64,000 nt of DNA from Saccharospirillum sp043196875 (GCF_043196875.1 NZ_JBEBMX010000002.1:186001-250000); one strand, 5' to 3'; shown: positions 1 through 8,581, counted from the stretch's first letter. Notes: generated by a model from the sequence alone, not told the origin. Program-made: numbers and translations.

Positions 1-949
1 ACAAGTCACGCGCTTTTTCGGCGCCGCGTTTCAGGATGGCGTCGAGCTGAGCCGGATCGTCCATCAAGGTCAGATAATGCTCGCGTTTGTCTTTGAGTTC
101 CTCATTGAGGAATTCAAACAACTGCTGCTTCATCTCGCCCCAGGCGATGCCGTTGGCGTATTGCTGACGCATGTCGGCAATCTGCTCGGGGCTGGCGAAG
201 GCCGAATAAATATCGAATAAGGCAGAATCATCCGGATCTTTCGGTTCGCCCGGTTCCAGCAGGTTGGTCTTGATCTTATTGATCAGTTTGCGGAATTTTT
301 TCTCGCCTTCGAACAACGGAATGGTGTTGTTGTAGCTCTTCGACATCTTGCGACCGTCGAGACCAGGCAGAATCATGCCCGACTCTTCAATGACCGCTTC
401 CGGCAATTTAAAAGTATCGCCATAGATGTGGTTAAAACGACCGGCGATGTCGCGCGCCATTTCGATGTGCTGAGTCTGGTCTTTACCGACCGGAATTTTT
501 TCACCATTGAACATCAGGATGTCGGCAGCCATCAGCACCGGATAACTGAACAAACCCATAGTAATGCCACGATCCGGGTCGGCATTGTTGTCATCGATGT
601 TGTCCTGCACCGCCGCTTTATAAGCGTGAGCGCGGTTCATCAGACCCTTGGCGGTGACCGTGGTCAGCACCCAGGTCAGTTCGGTGATTTCCGGAATATC
701 GGTCTGCCGATAGAAGGTCACGCGATCCGGGTCCAGGCCACAAGCCAGCCAGGTTGCTGCAATGGCGCGTACCGATTCCTGTACCCGTTCCGGCTCCTGA
801 CATTTGATCAGGGCGTGATAGTCGGCCAGGAAAAAGAAAGATTCGGTGTCCGGGTTTTGGCTGGTGGCGATGGCGGGACGAATCGCGCCGGCGTAGTTAC
901 CCAGGTGAGGAATGCCGGTCGTGGTGATGCCGGTCAGGACGCGCGTCAT
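1..949 (-). CDS. trpS: Tryptophanyl-tRNA synthetase, C-terminus cut by window start
   Basis: Charges tRNA-Trp with tryptophan in the cytoplasm (class I aminoacyl-tRNA synthetase). The start is the ATG at 947-949 and the frame stays open to base 1, giving about 316 visible residues. The class I signatures are clear: TTGIPHLGNYAG near the N-terminus is the HIGH-type motif, and LDGRKMSKS is the KMSKS loop. The family is usually about 330-350 residues, so only the extreme C-terminus is missing. It lies downstream of secF on the same strand, with a hairpin (1017-1042) between them, so it probably has its own transcript. Confidence 0.96.
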   Translation of the reverse strand, partial: MTRVLTGITTTGIPHLGNYAGAIRPAIATSQNPDTESFFFLADYHALIKCQEPERVQESVRAIAATWLACGLDPDRVTFYRQTDIPEITELTWVLTTVTAKGLMNRAHAYKAAVQDNIDDNNADPDRGITMGLFSYPVLMAADILMFNGEKIPVGKDQTQHIEMARDIAGRFNHIYGDTFKLPEAVIEESGMILPGLDGRKMSKSYNNTIPLFEGEKKFRKLINKIKTNLLEPGEPKDPDDSALFDIYSAFASPEQIADMRQQYANGIAWGEMKQQLFEFLNEELKDKREHYLTLMDDPAQLDAILKRGAEKARDL

Positions 950-1016
950 GCTGATGGTTCTCGATTGGCTGTAAACAGGAAGGGCGAACCTTAGCGGAAA
1001 GGGCCGCTAAAATCGA

Positions 1017-1042
1017 GAGCCCCGGCGCAGTGGCCGGGGCTC
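1017..1042 (-). terminator. Hairpin downstream of secF
   Basis: A 10-bp GC-rich stem (gagccccggc paired with gccggggctc, 6-nt loop) follows secF on the minus strand. It is followed a few bases later by a short T run, so it is a plausible but imperfect Rho-independent terminator for yajC-secD-secF. Confidence 0.55.
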
Positions 1043-1068
1043 GAAAGGTGTTGCTTAACGCTGCCGGA

Positions 1069-2019
1069 TCAGGATTTTTCTTCGTCCGGATCGGTCAGCC
1101 AGGAAGGCACTTCTTCTTCGTCCACCTTCTCTTTTTCCGGCGGCATCAAATCTTCTTTGGACAGCTTCAGGGTCAGCAGAATGTTAGACGCCACGTAGAT
1201 GGACGAATAAGTACCGATGACGATGCCGACGATCAAGGCTTCGGCAAAACCACGAATCAATTCACCGCCAAACACACCCAGGGCGATCAATACCAATAAG
1301 GTGGTCAGAGAGGTGATGATGGTTCGATCCAGCGTTTGCGTCAGTGACAGGTTGACCAGATACGTCGGATCGTCACGGCGCACGGTACGGAAACTTTCAC
1401 GCACCCGGTCGAACACCACGATGGTGTCGTTCAGCGAATAACCGATCACCGCCAGAATTGCAGCCAGTACGGTCAGGTCGAACGCAAATTGTGTGACCGA
1501 GAAAAACCCCAACACGATGGTGACATCGTGAATCAAGGCGGCAACAGCGCCTACTGCAAACTTGAACTGGAAGCGTAGCGCGATGTAGACCATCACCAGG
1601 CCGAGCGCGACGATCATGCCGATGCCGCCTTTCTCGCGCAGTTCCTCGCCCACCTGCGGGCCGACGTATTCGTTACGACGCAGTTCAACGTCATCGCGTT
1701 CGGCCGACAACAGACCCAGCACCTCGTTACCCAGGTTGGGGTTGTTGTCTTCCTGCATACGGATCAGCACATCGGTGTTATTGCCGAAATACTGCACCAC
1801 CACATCGCGGTAACCGGCGTCGGTTAAAACGCTGCGCACCTGCTCGACATCGGCGGGCTGCTCGTAGCCGACTTCAATCTGAGCACCGCCGGTGAAGTCC
1901 AGACCGTAGTTCAGACCGCGCACCGCCAGCGACACTACGGAAATGATCAGCAGGGTGATGGAAAAAGCCGTCGCCAGGTGGCGGCGGCCCATAAAGTTAA
2001 AGACTTTGGGTTCACTCAT
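1069..2019 (-). CDS. secF: Protein translocase subunit SecF
   Basis: Inner-membrane subunit of SecDF, the RND-type complex that uses the proton gradient to help pull preproteins through SecYEG. It has 316 residues, the usual length. An N-terminal membrane helix is followed by a periplasmic domain and a C-terminal block of five helices. The conserved helix motif GYSLNDTIVVFDRVRE is present. It starts 10 bp downstream of secD, so the two are co-transcribed, and it ends in an acidic cytoplasmic tail (DEEEVPSWLTDPDEEKS). Confidence 0.97.
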   Translation of the reverse strand: MSEPKVFNFMGRRHLATAFSITLLIISVVSLAVRGLNYGLDFTGGAQIEVGYEQPADVEQVRSVLTDAGYRDVVVQYFGNNTDVLIRMQEDNNPNLGNEVLGLLSAERDDVELRRNEYVGPQVGEELREKGGIGMIVALGLVMVYIALRFQFKFAVGAVAALIHDVTIVLGFFSVTQFAFDLTVLAAILAVIGYSLNDTIVVFDRVRESFRTVRRDDPTYLVNLSLTQTLDRTIITSLTTLLVLIALGVFGGELIRGFAEALIVGIVIGTYSSIYVASNILLTLKLSKEDLMPPEKEKVDEEEVPSWLTDPDEEKS

Positions 2020-2029
2020 GTCGGCGTCC

Positions 2030-3877
2030 TCAGATCGGCAGCTTTTTCAGGGCCCGACCACCAAAGGTCAGGTTTGCCAGCGCACGCGTCAGCATGATGG
2101 CCGTGAACATGGAGGTGATGATGCCCACCGACAGCGTCACCGCGAAACCTTTGACCGGGCCGGTGCCGATGGCAAACAGAATCACCGCCACGATCAAGGT
2201 GGTGATGTTGGCATCGAGAATGGTCACAAAGGCGCGGCCGTAACCGGCGTCGATGGCTGCTTGCGGTGGTCGTCCCTGGGCCAGTTCTTCGCGGATACGG
2301 CTGAAAATCAGCACGTTGGCGTCCACCGCCATACCGATGGTCAGCACGATGCCGGCAATACCGGGCAAGGTCAGGGTGGCGCCCATCAGCGACATCACCG
2401 CCACGATTAACACCAGGTTGGCGCTCAGCGCGACGCTGGCGAAGATACCGAAAACCTTGTACCAGGCGATCATAAACAGCACCACCAGGGCAAAGCCGAT
2501 CAGCGCTGAGTTGGTGCCTTGGCTAATGTTTTCCGCACCCAGGCTGGGGCCGATGGTGCGTTCTTCGACAAAGCTCATCGGCGCCGCCAAGGCACCTGCG
2601 CGCAGCAACAGCGCCAGCTCGGAGGCTTCTTGCGGGCTGTCCAGACCGGTGATCACGAAAGAGTTGGAGAAGGCGCCGCGAATGGTTGCCAGCGAGATAA
2701 TCTCTTTCTCTTCGACGCTGTCGTAAATCGGTACTGTTTCGCCATTCTGCTGCTCGTAACGCTGCAGCACCGACTTCTGCTCGATAAACAGCACGCCCAT
2801 CGGCCGGCCGATATTGGAACGCGTTACCTGGCCCATACGCGAACCACCTTCGCCGTCCAGGCTGACCTGAACCTGCGGCAGACCGTTCTGGTCGTAAGAG
2901 GTACGCGCATCGGTGACGTTGTCGCCGGTGACGATGACATCGCGTTCCAGAGACGCCGTACCACGGCCGCCCTGGCTGGAGCGCATCGGGAAGACTTCAC
3001 CACCGCTGGTGGCTTCCAGACGGAATTCCAGGTTGGCAGCTTTGCCGAGAATGTTCTTCGCCTGAGCGGTGTCTTGCACGCCCGGCAGTTCGACGACGAT
3101 GCGGTTTTCACCCTGGCGCTGCACCAGCGGTTCGGCCACACCCAGTTCGTTCACCCGGTTGTTCAGGGTGGTGCGGTTCTGGCTGACGGCGTAGTCCTGC
3201 AATTCATTGATGCGGGCGTCGGTCAGCGTCAGCGACAGGCCCGGCAAGCCGCGTACTTCGATGTTCTCGTGTTGGAAATCGGGCAGGTTGTCGCGCAGCC
3301 AGTCTTCGGCCTGGTCGCGGAAATCGGTGTCGGCCAGCAGAATCTGAATGGAATCGTTGTCGAGCACATCGACGCCGCGATAACGGATATTTTCTTCGCG
3401 GAAGCTGCGCCGGATATTGGCCGAGTAACTGTTCAACTGAGTATCGATAAAGCGGTCCATATCGACTTCCAGCAGGAAGTGCACACCGCCGGACAGATCG
3501 AGACCTAAAGCCATGGGTTGCGCGCCGAGGGCGGTCAACCAGTCGGGCGTGGTCGGTGCCAGGTTCAGGGCAACGATGTAGTCGCCGCCCAGGCCGCGTT
3601 GGATAGCGGCTTTGGCGTCCAACTGATCGTTGTTGGAACGCAGTCGAACCAGCGCTGACTGACCGACGATTTCATCATCAAAATGGTCAATGCCAGCTTC
3701 GTCGAGCAAGTTGGTAATGCGATTTAGACTGGTCTGGTTCATAACCATGCCGGCGTCGGCGCCACGCACCTGCACAGCCGGGTCGGCGGGAAAGAGGTTC
3801 GGCAAGCTGTAGAGGATGCCCAACGCCAGCACAACGATGACGATGGCGTATTTCCACAGCGGATACTTGTTCAGCAT
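2030..3877 (-). CDS. secD: Protein translocase subunit SecD
   Basis: Partner of SecF in the proton-driven SecDF export complex. It has 615 residues: an N-terminal membrane helix (about 8-28), a long periplasmic P1 region including the LGLDLSGGVHFLLEVD signature (about residues 125-140), and six C-terminal helices. The RND motif GMAVDANVLIFSRIREE is present. It sits between yajC and secF in the standard order. A strong stem-loop in the 97-bp gap after yajC may adjust the yajC to secDF transcript ratio. Confidence 0.97.
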   Translation of the reverse strand: MLNKYPLWKYAIVIVVLALGILYSLPNLFPADPAVQVRGADAGMVMNQTSLNRITNLLDEAGIDHFDDEIVGQSALVRLRSNNDQLDAKAAIQRGLGGDYIVALNLAPTTPDWLTALGAQPMALGLDLSGGVHFLLEVDMDRFIDTQLNSYSANIRRSFREENIRYRGVDVLDNDSIQILLADTDFRDQAEDWLRDNLPDFQHENIEVRGLPGLSLTLTDARINELQDYAVSQNRTTLNNRVNELGVAEPLVQRQGENRIVVELPGVQDTAQAKNILGKAANLEFRLEATSGGEVFPMRSSQGGRGTASLERDVIVTGDNVTDARTSYDQNGLPQVQVSLDGEGGSRMGQVTRSNIGRPMGVLFIEQKSVLQRYEQQNGETVPIYDSVEEKEIISLATIRGAFSNSFVITGLDSPQEASELALLLRAGALAAPMSFVEERTIGPSLGAENISQGTNSALIGFALVVLFMIAWYKVFGIFASVALSANLVLIVAVMSLMGATLTLPGIAGIVLTIGMAVDANVLIFSRIREELAQGRPPQAAIDAGYGRAFVTILDANITTLIVAVILFAIGTGPVKGFAVTLSVGIITSMFTAIMLTRALANLTFGGRALKKLPI

Positions 3878-3936
3878 GAGGGTTTCCTGAGCGATTGAGC
3901 AGGCCAGCGAGCCAGCGGGCTACCGACTTAATTGAA

Positions 3937-3962
3937 AACGCCGCTTCCGGGGAAGCGGCGTT
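3937..3962 (-). terminator. Stem-loop between yajC and secD
   Basis: A 12-bp perfect stem, aacgccgcttcc paired with ggaagcggcgtt, with almost no loop. On the minus strand it is followed by TTTTCAATT. It could be a partial terminator or an RNA-processing signal inside the yajC-secD-secF operon, since no promoter is evident between the genes. Confidence 0.5.
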
Positions 3963-3974
3963 AGCTGTGGCCGA

Positions 3975-4328
3975 TTAGAGGGCCTTCAGCGTGCCCTTGG
4001 GCAGGGTGGCGACGATGGCCTGTTTTTGGAAAGTCAGTTCAACTTTCTCAGCAACTTCAACGCTGACGTAGTCGTCGCTGACTTTGGTGACCTTGCCAGC
4101 GATGCCAGCAGCGGTGGTCACTTCATCGCCTTTGCTCAGCGCAGCGATCAGCGCTTTGTGCTCTTTGGCGCGCTTGCTTTGCGGACGCCAAACCATGAAC
4201 CAGAAGATCAGTACGAACAGGCCGAGCATGATCGGCAATTGCCAGGTCGGTTGTGCCGGAGCGGCAGGAGCAGCCAGGGCCAGTGCCGGGGACAGAGCCA
4301 GGGCAGCGGCGGCGAGCAGTTTTTTCAT
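3975..4328 (-). CDS. yajC: Sec translocon accessory protein YajC
   Basis: Small inner-membrane protein that associates with SecDF. It has 117 residues. The N-terminus looks like a cleavable or uncleaved signal segment (MKKLLAAAALALSPALALA), followed by one strong membrane helix (about 33-48, ending FWFMVWRPQSKR) and then a cytoplasmic domain with the family motif GDEVTTAAGIAGKVTKV. It is the first gene of yajC-secD-secF. Many YajC proteins lack the extra N-terminal signal-like stretch and others have it, so this is not exceptional. Confidence 0.95.
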   Translation of the reverse strand: MKKLLAAAALALSPALALAAPAAPAQPTWQLPIMLGLFVLIFWFMVWRPQSKRAKEHKALIAALSKGDEVTTAAGIAGKVTKVSDDYVSVEVAEKVELTFQKQAIVATLPKGTLKAL

Positions 4329-4458
4329 TGTGTAACTCCGAAATGCCAGAGGTTGATTGAATTTGTAATAAGCCAGAGGCAGTTAAATAGGCATAGCAGC
4401 CCCATTTGATGGGGCCGTTTGGCCAAGCCTCAAGGCTGGGTGTTCGGTTGTTGGTCGA

Positions 4459-5595
4459 TCACAGCGTCAGCGGGGGTGTTTCCAGGCCGCGAGCCGCGTA
4501 GAAGTCGTCCACAAAGGCCGACAATTTACCCGCTTCAATGGCACCGCGCAAACCAGCCATTAAGCGCTGGTAATAACGCAGATTGTGCAGTGTGCCGAGT
4601 TGGGCGCCGAGCATTTCGCCGCATTTGTCCAGATGGTGTAAATAGGCGCGGCTGAAGTTCTGGCAGGTGTAGCAATCGCACTGGGCATCGAGCGGCGCGG
4701 TGTCGTGGCGGTGGCGCGCATTGCGGATGCGCACCACGCCGTCGGTGGTGAAGAAGTGACCGTTGCGACCGTTACGCGTCGGCATCACACAGTCGAACAT
4801 ATCGACACCACGGCGCACGCCTTCAACCAGATCTTCCGGCGTGCCGACGCCCATCAAGTAACGCGGCTTGTCGGTCGGCATTTTTGGAGTGACGTGGTCG
4901 AGCATGCGCATCATGTCTTCTTTCGGTTCGCCAACGCTGAGGCCGCCGATGGCGTAGCCGTCGAAACCGATGTCGGTGAGGCCGTTCAGACTGACGTCGC
5001 GCAGGTCTTCATACATGCCGCCCTGAATGATGCCGAACAGGGCTGAGGGGCTGTCGCCGTGGGCGGTCTTGGAACGCTTGGCCCAGCGCAGGCTCAGTTC
5101 CATCGACTTTTTAGCGACCTCGTGCGTGGCCGGGTGCGGCGTGCACTCATCGAAAATCATCACGATGTCGGAACCCAAAGCGCGCTGTACTTCCATGGAA
5201 CGCTCCGGCGTCAGCTCGACTTTGGCGCCGTCGACCGGCGAACGGAAAGTCACGCCCTGCTCGGTGATCTTGCGCATCTTGCCCAGCGAGAACACCTGGA
5301 AACCGCCGGAGTCGGTGAGAATCGGTTTGTTCCAGCCAGCGAAATCGTGCAGGTCGCCGTGCTCTTCAATGACCTGAGTGCCCGGACGCAACATTAAATG
5401 AAAGGTGTTACCGAGAATGATGTGCGCGCCGATCTCTTCGATCTGCTGCGGCGTCATGCCTTTCACCGTGCCGTAGGTGCCGACCGGCATAAAGGCCGGC
5501 GTCTCGACTTTACCGCGCGGGAAATTCAGGGTGCCACGACGGGCAGCGCCGTCGGTGGTTTTGAGTTCAAAGTCCAAAAAGCATTGGCGGCTCAT
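4459..5595 (-). CDS. tgt: Queuine tRNA-ribosyltransferase
   Basis: Exchanges guanine-34 for preQ1 in tRNAs with GUN anticodons, an early step of queuosine synthesis on tRNA. It has 378 residues, the family length. The motif LTDSGGFQVFSLG is seen near residue 95, and the zinc site CDCYTC plus a downstream His pair (LHHL) is near the C-terminus. The ATG lies 1 nt after the queA stop. Its upstream sequence, including the GGGA that must act as ribosome-binding site, belongs to the inverted-repeat end of the element inserted at the queA 3' end. Confidence 0.97.
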   Translation of the reverse strand: MSRQCFLDFELKTTDGAARRGTLNFPRGKVETPAFMPVGTYGTVKGMTPQQIEEIGAHIILGNTFHLMLRPGTQVIEEHGDLHDFAGWNKPILTDSGGFQVFSLGKMRKITEQGVTFRSPVDGAKVELTPERSMEVQRALGSDIVMIFDECTPHPATHEVAKKSMELSLRWAKRSKTAHGDSPSALFGIIQGGMYEDLRDVSLNGLTDIGFDGYAIGGLSVGEPKEDMMRMLDHVTPKMPTDKPRYLMGVGTPEDLVEGVRRGVDMFDCVMPTRNGRNGHFFTTDGVVRIRNARHRHDTAPLDAQCDCYTCQNFSRAYLHHLDKCGEMLGAQLGTLHNLRYYQRLMAGLRGAIEAGKLSAFVDDFYAARGLETPPLTL

Positions 5596-5596
5596 G

Positions 5597-6904
5597 CTAG
5601 TGTCCCGATCCGGAAGTTCGTTGATTTTTGAGGGTGTCAGCGGTGTCTGAACGAGGCGCGCGACGCAGAGCCGTAGTCATTCTACGGCCAAGTCGTGCAA
5701 CGTGGTGCAGGCGCCGCTGACGCCCTCCCAAAGGGCCGGCTCGCCGGGTCCCCCCGACTGCGTTGCCAGGGCTTGACGTGGAACCACCACGCCGGCGCCC
5801 TGGCGCCTTGCGATGCGACCCGGCGGGCTCGGCAAAATTCAACGAACTTCCGGATCGGGACACTTGGTCCTCTGAATGGGGTTTGCGGCTGACAAACATG
5901 GCATCGCCATAACTGAAAAAGCGGTAGCGTTCTGCGATGGCGGCTTCATAGGCGGCCATCACCGCATCGCGGCCGGCAAAGGCGCTGATCAGCATGATCA
6001 ACGTCGACTGCGGCAAATGAAAGTTGGTGACCAGCGCATCCACCACCCGGAAACGATAGCCCGGATAGATAAAAATGTTGGTGTCGCCAGTAAAGGGCTG
6101 CAATTCGCCCGAAGCGGCGGCCGATTCCAGCGACCGCACCGAGGTGGTGCCGACGGCAATAACGCGGCCACCGCGAGCGCGGGTTGCGCGCACGGCCTCG
6201 ACCACGGCATCGGAGACTTCAATCCACTCCGAATGCATATGGTGGTCTTCGACCTTATCGGCTTTCACCGGCTGAAAGGTGCCGGCGCCGACGTGCAGCG
6301 TGACGAAAGCCGTGTTCACGCCCTTGTCGGCCAGCTTCTTTAATAGCGCTTCATCGAAATGCAGGCCGGCGGTCGGTGCCGCTACCGCGCCACGGCGTTC
6401 GGCGTAGACGGTCTGGTAGCGGTCACGGTCGCTGGCCTCATCGGCGCGGTCGATATAGGGCGGCAGCGGCATATGGCCGTGTTGCTCCAGCAACTCGACC
6501 AGCGGGGTGTCGTTCAGGCAACGCAGCTTAAACAGATTGTCGTCACGGCCGGTGACTTCCAGTTCGATGCCGCCTTCCAGTTGCAGGTGAGCACCTTCTT
6601 TAGGCGAGCGCGACGAACGCACATGCGCCAGCGCGGTTTGCTCGCCGGTCATGCGCTCGATCAGCACTTCGATCTTGCCACCACTGGCTTTCTGGCCGAA
6701 CAGCCGCGCCGGTATCACCCGAGTATTGTTGAACACCAGCAGATCGCCGGGTTCGAGCTGGTCGAGCAAGTCCGGGAACTGGCGATGAGTGATGGCGCCG
6801 GTCGGGCCATCGAGGCACAGCAGGCGGCTGCCGGTGCGCTCAGCTGTGGGTTGGCGAGCGATCAGCTCGTCGGGCAAATTGAAGTCAAAATCGCGAACGT
6901 CCAT
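5597..6904 (-). CDS. queA: QueA with element-encoded C-terminal tail
   Basis: S-adenosylmethionine:tRNA ribosyltransferase-isomerase, which adds the epoxycyclopentane ring to preQ1 in tRNA. Residues 1 to about 346 are a normal QueA: start MDVRDFDFNLPDELIA, then PTAGLHFDEALL, and the family C-terminus RYRFFSYGDAMFVSRK. The frame then runs through a 266-bp inserted element and gains about 88 Arg/Gly/Ser-rich residues before a TAG at 5597-5599. The usual length is about 345-355 residues. The natural stop was evidently displaced by the insertion. The stop sits 1 nt before tgt, so translational coupling is kept. The core enzyme is probably functional; the effect of the tail is unknown. Confidence 0.93.
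   Translation of the reverse strand: MDVRDFDFNLPDELIARQPTAERTGSRLLCLDGPTGAITHRQFPDLLDQLEPGDLLVFNNTRVIPARLFGQKASGGKIEVLIERMTGEQTALAHVRSSRSPKEGAHLQLEGGIELEVTGRDDNLFKLRCLNDTPLVELLEQHGHMPLPPYIDRADEASDRDRYQTVYAERRGAVAAPTAGLHFDEALLKKLADKGVNTAFVTLHVGAGTFQPVKADKVEDHHMHSEWIEVSDAVVEAVRATRARGGRVIAVGTTSVRSLESAAASGELQPFTGDTNIFIYPGYRFRVVDALVTNFHLPQSTLIMLISAFAGRDAVMAAYEAAIAERYRFFSYGDAMFVSRKPHSEDQVSRSGSSLNFAEPAGSHRKAPGRRRGGSTSSPGNAVGGTRRAGPLGGRQRRLHHVARLGRRMTTALRRAPRSDTADTLKNQRTSGSGH
5599..5864. mobile_element. MITE-like structured element in queA 3' end
   Basis: A 266-bp segment bounded by 32-bp terminal inverted repeats (5599-5630 and 5833-5864) that match at 31 of 32 positions and end in agtgtcccgatccgg. 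Inside are further nested inverted repeats: agggtgtcagcgg (5631-5643) against ccgctgacgccct, a gccgtag/ctacggc hairpin, and a CTCGCCGGGTC/GACCCGGCGGG pair. It encodes no transposase. No convincing target-site duplication is visible; a 2-bp CT is possible. This is the shape of a non-autonomous MITE or Correia/ERIC-like intergenic repeat. I do not recognise the family. Confidence 0.75.
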
Positions 6905-6958
6905 GCGGGTCGTCGGGCCTGGAAAAAGGGCCGCGTATTTTAGGGGCTGAGCGGAGAT

Positions 6959-6981
6959 AAAAAAAGCCGGCAGGAGCCGGC
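6959..6981 (-). terminator. Minus-strand terminator upstream of queA
   Basis: On the minus strand, GCCGGC-TCCT-GCCGGC is followed by seven T residues (A run at 6959-6965 on the plus strand). It is a textbook intrinsic terminator, but it points toward queA, 55 bp before its ATG. It would stop antisense transcripts from the pyrC promoter region, or attenuate a queA transcript that starts upstream of it. Confidence 0.65.
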
Positions 6982-7150
6982 CAAAGGTTCCGAGGTTCTC
7001 CGATCGGACCGATCGGTTGCCGAGTGCTTTAACGACGAGCGCAGACTAACCCCGTTTGATGACCGCCCAATGACAGCGCCAGGAAATGAAATCTGGTAAA
7101 CTCCGGCGCGCTTATTTTCACTGCTGTTACCACCTATTTAGGCCCTGTCG

Positions 7151-8191
7151 ATGACTCAACTGACCCTGCGTACCCCGGACGATTGGCACCTGCACTTTCG
7201 CGACGATGCCATGCTGGCCGAAACTGTGCCCGCCACCGCACGCTGTTTTGCCCGCGCCATCGTCATGCCCAACCTGACCCCGCCGGTGACCACCGCCGAC
7301 CTGGCCAACGCCTATCGCGAGCGCATTCTGGCGGCACGTCCGGCCGGTAGCAGTTTCGAACCCTTGATGACTATTTACCTGACCGACCGCACCACAGCCG
7401 CCGACATTCAGGCCGCCAAAGCCGCCGGAGTGGTCGCCGCCAAACTCTATCCGGCCGGTGCCACCACCAACTCCACGGCGGGTATCAGCGCCTTAGATAG
7501 CCTCGACCCCGTATTCGACGCCCTGGCCGAAGCGGGCTTGTTATTGCTGATCCACGGTGAAGTCACCGACGGCGATGTCGACATCTTCGACCGCGAACAG
7601 GTGTTTATCGACCGTCATCTGGCCGGCATTGTCGAGCGTCATCCGGGCTTAAAAGTCGTCTTCGAACACATCACCACCAAAGACGCCGCCGATTTCGTCA
7701 TGGCCGCGCCCGACCGCGTCGCCGCCACGCTCACGCCGCAACACCTGATGCTCAACCGCAACGACTTGCTGGTCGGTGGCATCCGCCCGCACAACTACTG
7801 CTTGCCAGTGCTCAAGCGTCGCACTCATCAGGAAGCGCTGCGCGCCGCCGTCGCCAGCGGCTCCCCGAAATTCTTCCTGGGCACCGATTCCGCCCCACAC
7901 GAACGCCACAAGAAAGAAAGCGCCTGTGGCTGCGCCGGCTGCTACTCCGCCTGGTCGGCGCTGGAGCTCTATGCGCAGGTGTTCGAAGAACTGGGCGTAC
8001 TCGACAAACTCGAAGCCTTCGCCAGCGAACACGGCCCCAACTTCTACGGCCTGCCGCTGAACCAAGGCACAGTGACGCTGGTGCGCGAACCCTGGCAGCT
8101 GCCAGAACAGATCGAACTGGCCGACGGCGAGACCATCGTCCCCTTCCAAGCCGGCCGAACCATCAACTGGCGCATGAAAAGCGCAACTTGA
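7151..8191 (+). CDS. pyrC: Dihydroorotase
   Basis: Cyclises N-carbamoyl-aspartate to dihydroorotate in pyrimidine synthesis. It has 346 residues, like the E. coli type II dihydroorotase. Metal-binding HLHFRDD is at about residues 13-19, the carbamylated-lysine region is AAKLYPAGATTNS, and further histidines are in LLIHGEV and FEHITT. The C-terminal metal Asp lies in LGTDSAPHERHKKE. It stands alone: queA diverges upstream, and tRNA-Leu follows from its own promoter. Extended -10-like TGGTAAACT lies about 50 bp upstream of the start. Confidence 0.97.
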   Translation: MTQLTLRTPDDWHLHFRDDAMLAETVPATARCFARAIVMPNLTPPVTTADLANAYRERILAARPAGSSFEPLMTIYLTDRTTAADIQAAKAAGVVAAKLYPAGATTNSTAGISALDSLDPVFDALAEAGLLLLIHGEVTDGDVDIFDREQVFIDRHLAGIVERHPGLKVVFEHITTKDAADFVMAAPDRVAATLTPQHLMLNRNDLLVGGIRPHNYCLPVLKRRTHQEALRAAVASGSPKFFLGTDSAPHERHKKESACGCAGCYSAWSALELYAQVFEELGVLDKLEAFASEHGPNFYGLPLNQGTVTLVREPWQLPEQIELADGETIVPFQAGRTINWRMKSAT

Positions 8192-8204
8192 AGTAGACAA
8201 GCCA

Positions 8205-8232
8205 TTGACGGGCAAGGTTTTTTCGCTAGAAT
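8205..8232 (+). promoter_or_regulatory. Sigma-70 promoter of tRNA-Leu
   Basis: TTGACG (8205-8210), a 16-nt spacer and TAGAAT (8227-8232) form a near-consensus sigma-70 promoter. The expected transcription start is about 8239, roughly 16 nt before the mature tRNA 5' end. Confidence 0.75.
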
Positions 8233-8254
8233 GCCCGTCACTTGCGAAAGCAAT

Positions 8255-8341
8255 GCCAGAGTGGCGAAATTGGTAGACGCAGGGGATTCAAAATCCCCCG
8301 GTGGCAACACTGTGCCGGTTCGAGTCCGGCCTCTGGTACCA
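8255..8341 (+). tRNA. tRNA-Leu (anticodon CAA)
   Basis: An 87-nt sequence folding as a class II tRNA: acceptor gccagag pairs with ctctggt (G-T at the first pair), the D-loop contains ggtagacgc, and the anticodon stem gggga/tcccc holds loop ttcaaaa with anticodon CAA. It has a long variable arm, T-loop ttcgagt and an encoded CCA at 8339-8341. It reads UUG codons. The 3' 22 bases recur in the tandem repeats that follow. Confidence 0.97.
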
Positions 8342-8349
8342 AATTAGAT

Positions 8350-8383
8350 AGCCCCGATCACGTTGAGTGGTTGGGGCTTTTTT
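8350..8383 (+). terminator. Terminator in repeat unit 1
   Basis: agccccgatcac pairs with gtggttggggct and is followed by six T residues. It would end the tRNA-Leu primary transcript about 40 nt after the CCA. Confidence 0.8.
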
Positions 8384-8465
8384 GTGCTCGGCGTCGCTAC
8401 CGGACTCTCACCGTTCGGCCGATGTGTCGGACCATCGAGTCCGGCCTCTGGTACCATATTTAAGG

Positions 8466-8499
8466 AGCCCTGATCATTTACGGTGGTCGGGGCTTTTTT
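8466..8499 (+). terminator. Terminator in repeat unit 2
   Basis: agccctgatca pairs with tggtcggggct and is followed by a T6 run. It is a diverged copy of the unit 1 hairpin with compensating changes on both arms, suggesting the fold is maintained. Confidence 0.75.
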
Positions 8500-8581
8500 G
8501 TGCCCGGCGTCGCTAGCCGGTCTCTCACCGTTCGGCCGATGTGTCGGACCATCGAGTCCGGCCTCTGGTACCATATTTGAG

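Noticed and set aside
618..994. Long frames opposite trpS and similar frames opposite secD, purA, rnr and deoA
   Set aside because: They are antisense shadows of strongly conserved genes in GC-rich DNA and have no independent signals.
8205..8341. tRNA-Leu as a phage/island attachment site
   Set aside because: Repeats of the tRNA 3' end are tandem and terminator-bearing, and no integrase is in the window, so the rtT-like explanation fits better.
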